A stretch of 64,000 nucleotides of DNA from Opitutaceae bacterium EW11 (GCA_003054665.1 QAYY01000026.1:59924-123923); one strand, 5' to 3'; numbered from the stretch's first letter, positions 40,268-49,461 are shown. Numbers and translations are program-made. The notes: generated by a model from the sequence alone, not told the origin.

Positions 40268-40300
40268 GAGGCGACGCGACTCTGCGTCGCCTCTTTTGTT
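40268..40300 (+). terminator. Perfect 10-bp rho-independent terminator
   Basis: Stem GAGGCGACGC / GCGTCGCCTC (40268-40277 with 40284-40293, loop GACTCT) is followed by TTTTGTTT. It lies 43 bp after the secreted-protein stop codon. Confidence 0.92.
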
Positions 40301-40650
40301 TGGCGGAAAGGAAACGCCGGAAGCCCTTTTCAGACTTCCGGCGGTTAGGCGGCGGTCGGGGTTGTATTGTTCTTCTGGCTACGGAGGCCGCCGATGCCTC
40401 CGGCTGGCTCGGTGTCGCGCGCGTCGACAACCCCGTGGAGCGTTTCAGACGCGGCCTGGGTCTGCCGTGACTCTACGCTCATGGCGGGCCTGCTGCTATG
40501 GAGTGCCGCGCCCGCAGCACGTTGGGCAAAAGGCTTTTAGCCCGGATGGGGGATGAGCCGACGACCGACGCGCGGATTTGCCGGGGTCTTCCCAACGCGA
40601 CCGCTTCTCGGGTGCGGGCGGCCGATTTCGGGGCCGACGCGTCCCGTGCC
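40301..40650. other. Noncoding stretch between terminator and sufT
   Basis: These 350 bp of GC-rich sequence have no recognisable gene. A weak hairpin (GGCT-AAA-AGCC at 40532-40542, with a short T-run on the minus strand) could terminate the suf operon. Confidence 0.4.
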
Positions 40651-41193
40651 TCAGATCAGGCCGAGCTTCATTTTTCCTTCCTCGGAGATCATCTGCTGGT
40701 TCCAGGGCGGGTCCCAAGTGATTCGGACGTCCGCGTCGGATACTCCCGGGACAAGGAGGATTTTGCTTTTTGCGTCCTCTGCGATCGCTGGTCCCATGCC
40801 GCAGCCGGGCGCGGTGAGTGTCATGGCGACGTTCACCTTGTGGCTGCCGTCGGCCTGCTGCTCGATGTCCATCGAATAGACGAGGCCAAGGTCGACGATG
40901 TTAACGGGGATTTCCGGATCGTAGACTTTCTTCAGCTGATCCCAGATGGCTTCGGCGTCAGGAGCGCTGTTCGGTTGGGCGGTCGCCTTCACGGCCGAAC
41001 TGTCGACCTGCTCGCCGAGCGCATCTCCGTGCCTTCCGTCGATTCGCACCAAGCCGGTGTCGGTCATCACCGTATAGCTGCCGCCGAGCGTCTGCGTGAT
41101 GTAGACGCGGGTGCCGGACGAGAGGACGATCTTGTCGCCTGAAGGAATCTGGACAGCCTCTACGTCTCGCGAGAGGACGCGTTCTTTGCTCAT
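40651..41193 (-). CDS. sufT: Fe-S assembly protein SufT (DUF59/MIP18 type)
   Basis: This encodes 180 residues. An N-terminal extension (residues 1-80) including GTRVYITQTLGGSYTVMTDTG, typical of SufT, precedes the MIP18/DUF59 domain: WDQLKKVYDPEIPVNIVDLGLVY, VNVAMTLTAPGCGMG (conserved Cys) and LLVPGVSDADVRITWDPPW. SufT proteins assist cluster maturation of Fe-S proteins under high demand. It follows sufD by 47 bp on the same strand and is the last gene of the fur-sufCBDT operon. The upstream neighbour order supports the assignment. Confidence 0.93.
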   Translation of the reverse strand: MSKERVLSRDVEAVQIPSGDKIVLSSGTRVYITQTLGGSYTVMTDTGLVRIDGRHGDALGEQVDSSAVKATAQPNSAPDAEAIWDQLKKVYDPEIPVNIVDLGLVYSMDIEQQADGSHKVNVAMTLTAPGCGMGPAIAEDAKSKILLVPGVSDADVRITWDPPWNQQMISEEGKMKLGLI

Positions 41194-41240
41194 GGATTCT
41201 GGTTAAGAAGGGACGTATCCGCGTGCTGGCGAGCGAAAGG

Positions 41241-42551
41241 TTATCGGCGCACCTTTGCCTGGATGAGGCCGCGCAACGCTTCGTGCAGGGAATCGTTCTC
41301 GAGTTTGCTCAATACCTCCTCGAAAAAGCCGAAGATGAGCAGCTCGTGGGCCTGCTCGGGACGGATGCCGCGCGATTTCAGATAGAATTCCTGCTCAGCC
41401 GGGACCCGGCTGGTCGTGGCGCCGTGGGTACAGCGCACGTCGTTCGCTTGAATCTCGAGGCCGGGGAGCGAATTGGCCTCGGCTTCGTCGCTCAGCATCA
41501 GGTTGCGGTTGCTCTGATACGCATCGGTTTTCTGGGCGTCGGGTTCCACGACGATCAAGCCGGAGAAGATGGTCTTCGCCTTGTCGAGGAGCGCGTTTTT
41601 GTAGAGCAGATTCGAACTCGTGTGGGGCGCCTGGTGCGTTTGAAGCGTGCGCTGATCGAACTCCTGCTGACCGTCGGCGACCGTGAGCGCGAGCATCTCG
41701 CTGTGCGCCCCCGGCCCCTGAAGGCGGGAGTGGGACTCGTGTCGGGCCTGGCGACCTCCAAGGTGGATGTTCAACGAAAGCACGCGGGCGTCGCGCTGGG
41801 CCACGATGCTGTTGGTCTGAAACGCGAGCGTTTCGTGCGTCCAGGCTTGGGCCCCGACGTACGTCAGCTGAGCGCCTGCGCCGGCGTAGAGATCGTTCAC
41901 TCCGGAGGCGAATTGGCGGCCAGTCGCTTCACTGCTAATGAAGAACTCGACGAGCGTCGCTCTGGCATTGTCTTCCAGCGCCACGATCGTATGCGGGAAA
42001 ATCGCGTGATCGGCGCCCGAGAGCGTGTGTTGAACGGCGAGAACTTCCGTAATCTCGACCCCTTTGGGCACGTACAAAAACGCACCGCTGGCGGTGAACG
42101 CGGTGTTCAACGCGACGAACTTCTCCGCTCCGAGTGCGGCCGGATGTTTTTGCAGATGAGCCCGGACCAAATCCCCATACTGCGACAGCGCTTCCTCGAG
42201 CGGGCAGAAGATCACGCCCTTCGCGGAAAGCTCCTTCGGAAGAGACGTGCGGCTCGCAAGCTTGCGATTCGAGAAGATGATCTCAGCGGCGCGGGAGAAA
42301 CGGGGCAGCGGCGGAATGGAGGATGCGGGCTCGTCCGGGACGGTGAATCCGTCGATTGTCAGCCCGGAAATGTTGCTGAAACGCCAGCGCTCATCCGTCC
42401 GAGGCGGCATCGGCAGAGCGAGGAACTGATTCCAGGCTGCTTTCTTGGTCTCGAGCCACCAGCCGGGGAGCGAACCGCGCGACGAAAGGTGCGCGGCGAA
42501 CCGAGCTGCATCAAAGCCGGTGATGGAAACGGGAGCGGGGACGGCGGACAT
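41241..42551 (-). CDS. sufD: SUF cluster scaffold component SufD
   Basis: This encodes 436 residues from the ATG at 42551 (MSAVPAPVSITGF). The central beta-helix and C-terminal helical region match SufD: FVALNTAFTASGAFLYVPKGVE, VQHTLSGADHAIFPHTIVALED, LNIHLGGRQARHESHSRL, and CTHGATTSRVPAEQEFYLKSRGI. SufD pairs with SufB and SufC in the Fe-S scaffold complex. The gene is separated from sufB by a 108-bp spacer with heptad repeats and a hairpin. There is a weak N-terminal match compared with SufB, as is usual for SufD. Confidence 0.95.
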   Translation of the reverse strand: MSAVPAPVSITGFDAARFAAHLSSRGSLPGWWLETKKAAWNQFLALPMPPRTDERWRFSNISGLTIDGFTVPDEPASSIPPLPRFSRAAEIIFSNRKLASRTSLPKELSAKGVIFCPLEEALSQYGDLVRAHLQKHPAALGAEKFVALNTAFTASGAFLYVPKGVEITEVLAVQHTLSGADHAIFPHTIVALEDNARATLVEFFISSEATGRQFASGVNDLYAGAGAQLTYVGAQAWTHETLAFQTNSIVAQRDARVLSLNIHLGGRQARHESHSRLQGPGAHSEMLALTVADGQQEFDQRTLQTHQAPHTSSNLLYKNALLDKAKTIFSGLIVVEPDAQKTDAYQSNRNLMLSDEAEANSLPGLEIQANDVRCTHGATTSRVPAEQEFYLKSRGIRPEQAHELLIFGFFEEVLSKLENDSLHEALRGLIQAKVRR

Positions 42552-42558
42552 GGAAGAA

Positions 42559-42644
42559 AATGAAGAATGTAGAATGGAGAATGCAGAAGGGGCGGACGTG
42601 GCGGAAACAGCTGTGGGCCGTTCCGCCTTCGCCATTCTGCATTC
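42559..42644. repeat. Heptad repeat and long imperfect hairpin in the sufB-sufD spacer
   Basis: Four tandem AATGNAG units (42559-42586: AATGAAG, AATGTAG, AATGGAG, AATGCAG) lie on the plus strand, so the sufD leader reads as pyrimidine-rich heptads. GAATGCAGAA (42579-42588) pairs perfectly with TTCTGCATTC (42635-42644). Inside, GGCGGA (42591-42596) pairs with TCCGCC (42622-42627), and GGCGGAA (42600-42606) can alternatively pair with TTCCGCC (42621-42627). Confidence 0.8.
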
Positions 42645-42659
42645 AGAAACGGCGCGTCG

Positions 42660-44099
42660 TCAGCCGACGGAGCCCTCCATCTCAAGATCGATGAGTCGCT
42701 TGAGCTCGACCGAATACTCCATCGGGAACTGGCGTGCCAGGTCGTTGATGAAGCCGTTAACGCTGAGGCTCATTGCCTGGCCTTCAGTGAGGCCTCGCTG
42801 CTGCATGTAGAAGATTTGTTCTTCGCTGACTTTCGAGACGCTGGCCTCGTGCTGAACGGCGTGCGTGTCGCCGCGCACCGTGATCGCGGGATAGGTGTCG
42901 GTGCGGCTGTTCGTATTGATCAGCAGTGCGTCGCACTCGGTGTTGTTTTTGCAGCCTTTGAGGTGCTTCGGAATGTGCACCACGCCGCGATAGGTGGCGC
43001 GTCCCTGACCGACCGAGATCGACTTGGAAACGATCGTGGACGTGGTCTCGTCGGCCGCGTGAATCATCTTCGCGCCGGTGTCCTGGTGCTGTCCGTCGTT
43101 CGCAAGCGCGATGGAGATCACCTCGCCGCGAGCTTTGCGGCCTTTCAAGACCACACCCGGATACTTCATCGTGAGCCGGCTGCCGATGTTGCAGTCGATC
43201 CACTTGATCTCGGCTTCCTCGTGGGCGACGCCGCGCTTGGTCACCAGGTTGAATACGTTGGGAGCCCAGTTCTGGACGGTGATGTACTGGATCTTGGCGC
43301 CCTTGAGCGCGACGAGTTCGACGACCGCGCTGTGCAGCGTGGAGGTGGAGAACTTCGGCGCGGTGCAGCCTTCCATGTAGGTGACTTCGCTGCCCTCGTC
43401 GCAGATGATGAGCGTGCGCTCGAATTGCCCGAAGTTTTCCGCGTTGATGCGGAAGTAAGCCTGGAGAGGGTGGGAGACTTTCACGCCGGGCGGGACGTAG
43501 ATGAAAGAGCCGCCGGAGAACACCGCGCTGTTCAGTGCGGCGAATTTGTTGTCACTCGTGGGAATGACCTTGCCGAACCATTTGCGGAAAAGTTCGGGGT
43601 GCTCACGCAGACCCTGCGTAGAGTTCATGAAGATCACGCCCTGCTTGGCGACGGTCTCCTTGATGTTCGAATACGCCGCTTCGCTGTCGAACTGAGCTTC
43701 AACCCCGGCGAGGTACTTGCGTTCCTGCTCCGGAATACCGAGCCGCTCGAAGGTCTTCTTGATGTCGTCGGGCACTTCGTCCCAAGTGCGCTTCGGCTTC
43801 TGGCCGCTCGCCAAGTAATACCGGATCTTGTCGAAATTGATGTTTTCGAGGTCCTTCGTCGCCCAGTGGGTGGGCAGCGGCATGGACTGGAAGGCCTTCA
43901 GCGCCTTCAGACGGAACTCGTGAATCCACGGCGCCTCCTTCTTGACCGACGAGATGTAGTCGATCGTGCGCTCGGAGAGGCCGGTGCCGGCGTCGAAGTC
44001 GTACTTAACGTCGTAGGTGAAGTTGCCCACCGACTGGTCGATCCCTGCGACGGGATTTTCGACGGCTTCGGGGGTGTCGAGAATATCGGATTCAGCCAT
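42660..44099 (-). CDS. sufB: SUF cluster scaffold component SufB
   Basis: This encodes 479 residues. Signatures: [99 protein letters not shown] and [19 protein letters not shown]. These include the Cys-rich and Glu/His positions implicated in cluster assembly. SufB is the scaffold on which the cluster is built, with SufC as ATPase and SufD as partner. The start codon is preceded by CCGAACC, without Shine-Dalgarno. The length equals the family average. Confidence 0.97.
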   Translation of the reverse strand: MAESDILDTPEAVENPVAGIDQSVGNFTYDVKYDFDAGTGLSERTIDYISSVKKEAPWIHEFRLKALKAFQSMPLPTHWATKDLENINFDKIRYYLASGQKPKRTWDEVPDDIKKTFERLGIPEQERKYLAGVEAQFDSEAAYSNIKETVAKQGVIFMNSTQGLREHPELFRKWFGKVIPTSDNKFAALNSAVFSGGSFIYVPPGVKVSHPLQAYFRINAENFGQFERTLIICDEGSEVTYMEGCTAPKFSTSTLHSAVVELVALKGAKIQYITVQNWAPNVFNLVTKRGVAHEEAEIKWIDCNIGSRLTMKYPGVVLKGRKARGEVISIALANDGQHQDTGAKMIHAADETTSTIVSKSISVGQGRATYRGVVHIPKHLKGCKNNTECDALLINTNSRTDTYPAITVRGDTHAVQHEASVSKVSEEQIFYMQQRGLTEGQAMSLSVNGFINDLARQFPMEYSVELKRLIDLEMEGSVG

Positions 44100-44177
44100 G
44101 GTTCGGATCAGGTTGGGCTCGGAACGCCGGTGCTGTCGGGCGCGGGCGGAGCGGGCTGTAGTGAGAATTCGGTGACG

Positions 44178-44942
44178 TTAGGCGTGGACCAGTTCCTTTT
44201 TCACCCAGTCGTAGCCTTTGGCTTCCAACTCGAGCGCGAGGTCCTTGTTGCCGCTTTTGACGATCCGGCCGTCGTACATCACGTGCACGAAGTCGGGAAC
44301 GATGTAGTTGAGCAGCCGCTGATAGTGGGTGATCAGCAGCACGCCGAGGTTTTCGCCCCGGAGGGCGTTAACGCCGTCGGCCACGATGCGGAGCGCATCG
44401 ATGTCGAGCCCCGAGTCGGTTTCGTCCATCAGCGCGAACGCCGGCTCGAGCATGGCCATCTGCAGGATTTCGCAGCGTTTCTTCTCGCCGCCGGAGAAAC
44501 CCTCGTTGACCGCGCGGGAGGTGAACTTCCGGTCGATCTTCAGGAGATCCATCTTGCTGTAGAGCTTTTTATAATACGCGGTCGCGTCCAGTTCCTCGCC
44601 TTCGCCTAGGCGGGCCTGCAGCGCGGCGCGGAGGAAATTCGCGATCGAAACACCCGGAACTTCGCTCGGATACTGAAAGGCGAGGAAAAGCCCCGCCCGT
44701 GCGCGTTCGTCGGCTTCCATCTCGTGAATGGACTTCCCGTCGAGCAGAACGTCGCCGCTCGTGACGGTGTAATCCGGGTGCCCGGCGATGACCTTCGCTA
44801 GCGTGGATTTCCCCGTGCCGTTCGGACCCATGATCGCGTGGACTTCGCCCGTTTTGATCGCGAGCGAGAGGCCTTTGACGATGGCCTTCTCGGGGCTTTC
44901 GGTGAGCGAGACGTGCAGGTCTTTGATTTCGAGCGAGTGCAT
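44178..44942 (-). CDS. sufC: SUF ATPase SufC
   Basis: This encodes 254 residues. It is an ABC-type ATPase with Walker [10 protein letters not shown], the signature region [17 protein letters not shown], Walker [15 protein letters not shown], and the switch His in [13 protein letters not shown]. The SufC-specific C-terminus ([32 protein letters not shown]) is present. It energises SufBD during cluster assembly. It lies 16 bp downstream of the Fur-family gene and 78 bp upstream of sufB, so all are likely one transcript. Confidence 0.97.
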   Translation of the reverse strand: MHSLEIKDLHVSLTESPEKAIVKGLSLAIKTGEVHAIMGPNGTGKSTLAKVIAGHPDYTVTSGDVLLDGKSIHEMEADERARAGLFLAFQYPSEVPGVSIANFLRAALQARLGEGEELDATAYYKKLYSKMDLLKIDRKFTSRAVNEGFSGGEKKRCEILQMAMLEPAFALMDETDSGLDIDALRIVADGVNALRGENLGVLLITHYQRLLNYIVPDFVHVMYDGRIVKSGNKDLALELEAKGYDWVKKELVHA

Positions 44943-44958
44943 GTGCGATTGAAGAGGG

Positions 44959-45384
44959 TTAGGGCTGTGTTTTTCCGCGGAAGGTGATCTCGACGGACGA
45001 GGCGCTCAGCCCGGTGGGGAGCAGCGCCTTCAGGCGTTCGAAAAGGTCGGCGGGGACGTCGATGTCCACCATCGTGCCGGTCTGCTCGTCGCGGAAATGC
45101 GCGTGCGGGTGGAGATTCGGGCAGTACCGAGTCGGACCGCGCTCGTGGTTCACCTGACGGATCAGGTTGCACTGCACGAGCGTCTCCAGGCAGTTGTACA
45201 CCGTCGCGAGAGAGATGGTCGGCATCTCGGCCTTCGCTCGGGCGAACACTTCTTCCGCGGTGGGATGGTCGCGCTTCGTTAACAGGCTCCGGTAGACGAT
45301 CTCACGTTGAGGCGTCGCCCGCAGTCCGCTCTCGGAGAGTTTTTGAGCGACTGCTTCGGGAGGCATATTTTCGGTTACGATCAT
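44959..45384 (-). CDS. Fur-family transcriptional regulator lacking CxxC motifs (Irr-like), head of the suf operon
   Basis: This encodes 141 residues from the ATG at 45384 ([13 protein letters not shown]); an upstream TTG is less likely. The DNA-binding domain has [17 protein letters not shown] and [32 protein letters not shown]. The dimer domain has [19 protein letters not shown], but the two CxxC pairs that hold structural zinc in Fur/PerR are missing (HFRDEQTG where HxxxxCxxCG is expected). This is how Irr-type regulators look. It precedes sufC by 16 bp. Two inverted repeats of ICE/Fur-box form upstream suggest self-regulation by iron, haem or oxidative state. A PerR-like role is an alternative. 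Confidence 0.85.
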   Translation of the reverse strand: MIVTENMPPEAVAQKLSESGLRATPQREIVYRSLLTKRDHPTAEEVFARAKAEMPTISLATVYNCLETLVQCNLIRQVNHERGPTRYCPNLHPHAHFRDEQTGTMVDIDVPADLFERLKALLPTGLSASSVEITFRGKTQP

Positions 45385-45402
45385 CACTGGGAGCCGTAGC
45401 AA

Positions 45403-45448
45403 ATTGGAATCATTCTAAGAAGCAAGTGAGATTTGGAATTAATCTAAA
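45403..45448 (-). promoter_or_regulatory. Two ICE/Fur-like operators in front of the fur-suf operon
   Basis: On the minus strand, box 1 is CTTAGAATGATTCCAAT (45403-45419) and box 2 is TTTAGATTAATTCCAAA (45432-45448), 29 bp apart. Both fit TTTAGA(A/T)-N3-TTCCAAA with dyad symmetry. Box 1 contains TAGAAT, a good -10 hexamer candidate. The form is close to the iron-control element (ICE) used by Irr as I recall it, and to Fur/PerR 7-1-7 boxes. Position, about 20-60 bp upstream of the regulator start, fits autoregulation. Confidence 0.6.
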
Positions 45449-45675
45449 GTAGTCTCAATAAGGCCAGTGTTCTATGATAACCAATTGATGATCAGCGGAG
45501 TCCGGGAAGACGGTGGTGGCCTTTTTGAGACAAAGACGGCCTTCGATGAGACTGCGGCTCAGTCCCAATGCCAGTAATCGCAAACTCAGGACGGGCGCTT
45601 GTTGCGAGGGAATGCCGAACCTCCCGTGCGGCGTGCGCCTTCAGAAATCGGATACGCTGGCGGAGTCGTCTTCGG

Positions 45676-46212
45676 TCAGGCGCGCCAACACCAATGCCAG
45701 GGTTCAAACACGAATCCGTGTGGATTCCGCCTGGGGTAGGACATGTGAAAACCGAACTCTCCGGCGTGGCGGGCCAGCCAGGCGTAGGCGGCCGTGGTCA
45801 CAAAAACTTCCTCGAGTGGCAGTACACCGGGAGTGCCCACGTCGATCGCGCGTCCCGTGTGGTGTTCGCTGTAGCCGGGAGCGGCAATCGATTGAAGCAC
45901 GTGCTCGACCTTTTCGCCGAGCGCCAGTTTGCCGCGCACGATCTCCGTCTGGCGTTCCACGCTTCGGAAACCGGACAGCGGGATCAGCACGACCCCCGAT
46001 TTTGCTGCCGCCGCGCGCATCGACCGCCACGCCTCGGCGGCGGGAGCAATGAGCAGGCAATCGCGGCCGGCGTCATCCGGTCCGACTGACTCAAGGGACG
46101 CGGCTTCCGGCTGAAGCGGCAGGTGGCGCTTCATCGGATAGTCGATCGGAATTCCGAGTTCGACGAGGAGCGCGGAGATTCGAGCCGGGTAGTCGGGGTG
46201 GCGAGGGGACAT
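45676..46212 (-). CDS. VanY-like D-alanyl-D-alanine carboxypeptidase
   Basis: This encodes 178 residues from the ATG at 46212 (MSPRHPDYPARI); a TTG four codons earlier is an alternative. The peptidase M15 (VanY/LAS) motifs are present: LSGFRSVERQTEIV (substrate-binding Arg), GYSEHHTGRAIDVG (first Zn His and Asp) and EPWHWCWR (catalytic Glu and second Zn His). No signal peptide is visible, so the location is uncertain. It would trim D-Ala from murein pentapeptides or recycle them. A short tRNA-like stretch upstream on the same strand does not fold properly. Confidence 0.9.
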   Translation of the reverse strand: MSPRHPDYPARISALLVELGIPIDYPMKRHLPLQPEAASLESVGPDDAGRDCLLIAPAAEAWRSMRAAAAKSGVVLIPLSGFRSVERQTEIVRGKLALGEKVEHVLQSIAAPGYSEHHTGRAIDVGTPGVLPLEEVFVTTAAYAWLARHAGEFGFHMSYPRRNPHGFVFEPWHWCWRA

Positions 46213-46382
46213 CCGCCCGGACAAGTATATGCCGCGTCACTGCACGTCAGCCCCAAAGTGGATACGACTTCTGTCGCTGCTTTGCCACTACACCATTGGG
46301 CGAGTCGTGGCCATCACGAGCGCCCGCTTGGCGCCGCGTGCCTCCTTGGGATCGGGACAATCCGCAAACTTGAAGACGGCAC

Positions 46383-46409
46383 AAAAAAGCGCGCCGGACG
46401 GCGCGCTTT
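46383..46409 (-). terminator. Rho-independent terminator after trxB
   Basis: Stem AAAGCGCGCC / GGCGCGCTTT (46386-46395 with 46400-46409, loop GGAC) is followed by a run of six T on the minus strand. It lies 29 bp after the trxB stop codon. Confidence 0.93.
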
Positions 46410-46437
46410 GGAAACAGGAGCGTGGGGCACCAACCGT

Positions 46438-47382
46438 CTACCGGCCGTGCTCGGCCAGCCAGCGCTCAGCTTCGATGGCTGCTTGGCAGCCCATCCCTGC
46501 GGCGGTGATCGCCTGCCGGAAGATATGGTCCGCACAGTCACCGGCGACGTAGACTCCAGGAACCTTGGTTTTCACCTGGCTTCCCGGTTGCGGGATGAAG
46601 TACCCGGCCTCGTCGACGTCGAGCGCACTGGCGAAGGGTCCCGTGTTGGGCAAGTGCCCGATCGCCACGAAAACGCCTTTCACCGGGAGCACGGAGTCTT
46701 TGCCGGTCTTTACGTTCTTCAACCTGAGGCCGCTCACGGCCCCGTCGGAAACTCCGAGCACTTCCGCCGGCACGCTGTCCCAGACCATCTCGATCTTTGG
46801 GTGGGATGTGGCGCGCTCGGCCATGATGCGCGAGGCCCGGAGGGAATCGCGGCGGTGCACGAGATATACTTTGCTGGCAAAGCGGGTGAGAAAAAGCGCT
46901 TCCTCGCAGGCTGAGTCGCCGCCGCCAATCACGGCGACGTCCATCTTGCGGTAGAAGGCTCCATCGCACGTAGCGCACGTAGTCACGCCCTTGCCGCCGT
47001 AGAGTTCCTTTTCGCCCGGCACTCCCGTCAGGCGAGGCGAAGCTCCGGTGGCGATGATGACGGACTTTGTCAGGATCTCGCGTTCCGCCGTGCGGAGTTT
47101 CAGGGGCTGACTGGAAAAATCGACGGAAGCAATCTGTGCCTGCTCAAAACGGGCGCCAAACTTCGTCGCCTGCTTTCGCAAGCTATCCATCAGGTGGAAT
47201 CCGTCGATGCCTTCCGGAAACCCGGGGAAGTTTTCAACTTCAGAGGTGGTTGTGAGCTGCCCGCCGGGCAGTGAGCCCTCGAGGATGAGGGGGTTCAGAT
47301 TGGCGCGACCGGTGTAGATCGCTGCGGTGAGGCCGGCGCAGCCGGTTCCGACAATCACTACTGTTTCGACGGGGGAGGACAT
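46438..47382 (-). CDS. trxB: Thioredoxin reductase
   Basis: This encodes 314 residues from the ATG at 47382 ([17 protein letters not shown]). FAD motif [17 protein letters not shown], redox-active VTTCATCDG (C136, C139), NADPH motif [15 protein letters not shown] and the C-terminal [22 protein letters not shown] are in order. It transfers electrons from NADPH to thioredoxin. The first FAD-motif Gly is replaced by Cys-Ala in GTGCAG, a common variant. The gene has its own terminator. Confidence 0.96.
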   Translation of the reverse strand: MSSPVETVVIVGTGCAGLTAAIYTGRANLNPLILEGSLPGGQLTTTSEVENFPGFPEGIDGFHLMDSLRKQATKFGARFEQAQIASVDFSSQPLKLRTAEREILTKSVIIATGASPRLTGVPGEKELYGGKGVTTCATCDGAFYRKMDVAVIGGGDSACEEALFLTRFASKVYLVHRRDSLRASRIMAERATSHPKIEMVWDSVPAEVLGVSDGAVSGLRLKNVKTGKDSVLPVKGVFVAIGHLPNTGPFASALDVDEAGYFIPQPGSQVKTKVPGVYVAGDCADHIFRQAITAAGMGCQAAIEAERWLAEHGR

Positions 47383-47555
47383 GGGCAGGAATGAGGAGCA
47401 AGTTAGCACACTTGGGAAGGGCAAATTGGTTGCTCACACAAGCGGGCGGGGAACCGTATCGACTACGTATCAAACAGTTGGTTTCCCCCGCTCGCTATTA
47501 TTCCGCATTTTTTGCTGCGGGTCTGACTGCAGTGGCGTCCATCCGACGTGATGTC

Positions 47556-47999
47556 CTAAATGACCGTTCCGCGCTCAACCACGTCGTCCGGGAGTTCGTT
47601 CCGATCGTCGGGCCGTCGCGGAAAATGTTGGGCGAGGACGGCTCCAGTTTCTTTGACGGCGGCCACTACCCCGGCGGTGTACTCGCCGTTCATGAAATGG
47701 CGGCGCATGGTTTCCGCGACGCCCTCCCAAAAACGATCGCCGCACTGGGCGTGGACTCCACGGTCGCCGTAGATCGCGAAGGCGCGCGCCGCGGGAGCGA
47801 CCAGCACGAGTACGGCATTGCGTTCGCGCGTGTGGTGCATGGCCAGCCTCACGAATTCCTGCCGAGCGGTCTCCACGGGGTCGCCGATTGCGTGCGGATA
47901 AATCACAACACGAATCTCGCCTGAGGTCTGCGACTCCGCCGCGGAGATGGCCTGCATGATCTTCAGTTTGTCCAGCGAGAGCGGATTCATGATCACCAT
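47556..47999 (-). CDS. TPM-domain protein (second copy)
   Basis: This encodes 147 residues from the ATG at 47999 (overlapping the previous gene by 7 nt, ATGGTGA); MNPLSLDK at 47990 is an alternative. The TPM fold is shown by SAAESQTSGEIRVVIYPHA, RNAVLVLVAPAARAFAIYGDRGVHAQCGDRFWEGV and TAGVVAAVKETGAVLAQHF. It lacks a signal peptide and membrane helix, unlike its neighbour. Proteins with TPM domains occur with LemA and have been linked to the membrane or photosystem assembly, but the molecular role is open. Confidence 0.88.
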   Translation of the reverse strand: MVIMNPLSLDKLKIMQAISAAESQTSGEIRVVIYPHAIGDPVETARQEFVRLAMHHTRERNAVLVLVAPAARAFAIYGDRGVHAQCGDRFWEGVAETMRRHFMNGEYTAGVVAAVKETGAVLAQHFPRRPDDRNELPDDVVERGTVI

Positions 48000-48850
48000 T
48001 TCCCTCCTGCGCCGCCGCCGCCAAAACTGCCTCCGCCCCCGGAAAAGCCGCCGCCGCTGCCGGAGGAGCCGCCGCCAAATCCTCCGAAACCTCCGCCAAA
48101 ACTCCCCGGACCGAAACCTCCACCCCAGGGGGTACGGTGCCTTCCAAAGGTCCGGACCCGGCGGCGGGACAGTGCTCCGGCCGCCAGGATAAACACGAAG
48201 AACATCAGCACGGGAAACAGAGAAGAACCGCTCCTTCCCGCACGATGGTTGGTTTGGTTGATCGTCCGACCGGTCCCGTGGTACTCGCCGCGCGTGGCCG
48301 CCATCATGGCGTGCACGCCGGCCCTAAGACCGCCGCCAAAATCGTTGGCTCTGAACCGCGGCTTTATCTCGCGCTCGATGATCTGGAAACAGAGTGCGTC
48401 CGGGAGCACCGGTTCGAGCCCGTATCCGACTTGGATATACACTTGATGCTCCTGGAGGAACACGAACAGCACCGCTCCGTTGTTCCGGCCTTTTTGCCCG
48501 ACTTTCCAGCTCTGGGCGACGCGGACCGTGTAGTCCTCCACCGACGAGCGGGACTCCATCCGCCGAAAGACGGCGACAAGAATCTGATCGGAGCTGTCTC
48601 GTTCAAACTGCTCCAACTCGGCATTGAGCCGGTTCGCGGTCCCGCCGTCCACAACGCCGGCGTAATCATTGAAATACCGCGCCGGCGGCGGTGGGAGCGT
48701 TTCGGCCCGGGCGGTACAAGCCAGACATAGGCCCACCGCAAGGACAACCAAGAGGAACGAGGGGAATCGCTCTCCGAGCAGAAGGAGACCCGATCGCGAT
48801 TTGGGCGGCGCGTCCGCTGAGAAACTCGGACTTGCGACGGGACGGCTCAC
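47993..48850 (-). CDS. YgcG-type TPM-domain membrane protein
   Basis: This encodes 285 residues. The N-terminal leader (FPSFLLVVLAVGLCLACTARA) is followed by the TPM domain: FNDYAGVVDGGTANRLNAELEQFERDSSDQILVAVF, RNNGAVLFVFLQEHQVYIQVGYGLEPVLPD. A second membrane helix (SLFPVLMFFVFILAAGAL) and a Gly/Ser-rich tail (GGFGGFGGGSSGSGGG) complete the classic TPM architecture of YgcG proteins. It overlaps lemA by 4 bp (ATGA) at the 5' end and the third gene at the 3' end, so the three are translationally coupled. Confidence 0.93.
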   Translation of the reverse strand: MSRPVASPSFSADAPPKSRSGLLLLGERFPSFLLVVLAVGLCLACTARAETLPPPPARYFNDYAGVVDGGTANRLNAELEQFERDSSDQILVAVFRRMESRSSVEDYTVRVAQSWKVGQKGRNNGAVLFVFLQEHQVYIQVGYGLEPVLPDALCFQIIEREIKPRFRANDFGGGLRAGVHAMMAATRGEYHGTGRTINQTNHRAGRSGSSLFPVLMFFVFILAAGALSRRRVRTFGRHRTPWGGGFGPGSFGGGFGGFGGGSSGSGGGFSGGGGSFGGGGAGGKW

Positions 48851-49461
48851 TTTTTGGTGCCGAAGTCGAACTTCACTTCCGGAGCCTTTTCGGCGCCGGC
48901 GGAAGCGGCAAAGTAGGCGCGAGGCTGGAATCCAAAGCCTCCCGCGAAAAAGACAGCGGGAAAACGGCGGATGGCGGAGTTGTAGGCCTGCGCAACCTCG
49001 TTGAATCGGCCTCGTTCGACTGCGATCCGGTTTTCGGTGCCCTCAATCTGCGCCTGAAGAGTCTGGAAGTTACCGGTGGCCTTCAGTTCCGGATAGCGTT
49101 CGGCGACCACGAGCAGCCGGGAGAGCGCGCTGCCGAGCTGGCCTTGTGCGCGTTCAAAGGCGGCGAGTTGGGTCGGGTCGGTCGGCGCTTTCGCCGGATC
49201 GATGTTGACCCGGCCGACCGAGGCGCGTGCTTCAGTGACTTCGGTGAGCGTGGATTTCTCGAAATTTGCCGCACCGGCCACGGTGTTGACGAGGTTCGGA
49301 ATCAGATCGGCTCGGCGCTGGTAGACGTTTTGTACCTGCGCCCATTGGGCATCTACAGCCTGCTGCTGGTTGACCAACCCGTTGTAGGCGCCGACGCCAT
49401 ACAGCACGACGACCAGCGCGAGGGCGAGGAGAACGCCGAGAGTGAGAAGAACAGCTTTCAT
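48847..49461 (-). CDS. lemA: LemA family protein
   Basis: This encodes 204 residues from the ATG at 49461 (MKAVLLTLG). A single N-terminal membrane helix precedes YNGLVNQQQAVDAQWAQVQNVYQRRADLIPNLVN, the LemA signature, and a coiled-coil-like region; FQTLQAQIEGTENRIAVERGRFNEVAQAYN is also characteristic. The domain is periplasmic. Function is not established; it is often found with TPM proteins, as here. The sufficient SD motif is absent (leader CCCCGAACCACC). Confidence 0.95.
   Translation of the reverse strand: MKAVLLTLGVLLALALVVVLYGVGAYNGLVNQQQAVDAQWAQVQNVYQRRADLIPNLVNTVAGAANFEKSTLTEVTEARASVGRVNIDPAKAPTDPTQLAAFERAQGQLGSALSRLLVVAERYPELKATGNFQTLQAQIEGTENRIAVERGRFNEVAQAYNSAIRRFPAVFFAGGFGFQPRAYFAASAGAEKAPEVKFDFGTKK

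Noticed and set aside
42816..44609. Plus-strand frame of 597 codons opposite sufB/sufC
   Set aside because: Antisense shadow of strongly conserved SUF genes.
46250..46310. tRNA-like stretch on the minus strand (ATGGTGTAGTGGCAA resembles a D-arm)
   Set aside because: No proper anticodon stem of five pairs with a 7-nt loop and no T-arm consensus could be drawn, so it is not annotated as tRNA.
48000..48130. Glycine-codon repeats at the end of the TPM gene as a possible CRISPR or satellite repeat
   Set aside because: The repeats encode the Gly/Ser-rich tail typical for YgcG proteins and have no spacer structure.
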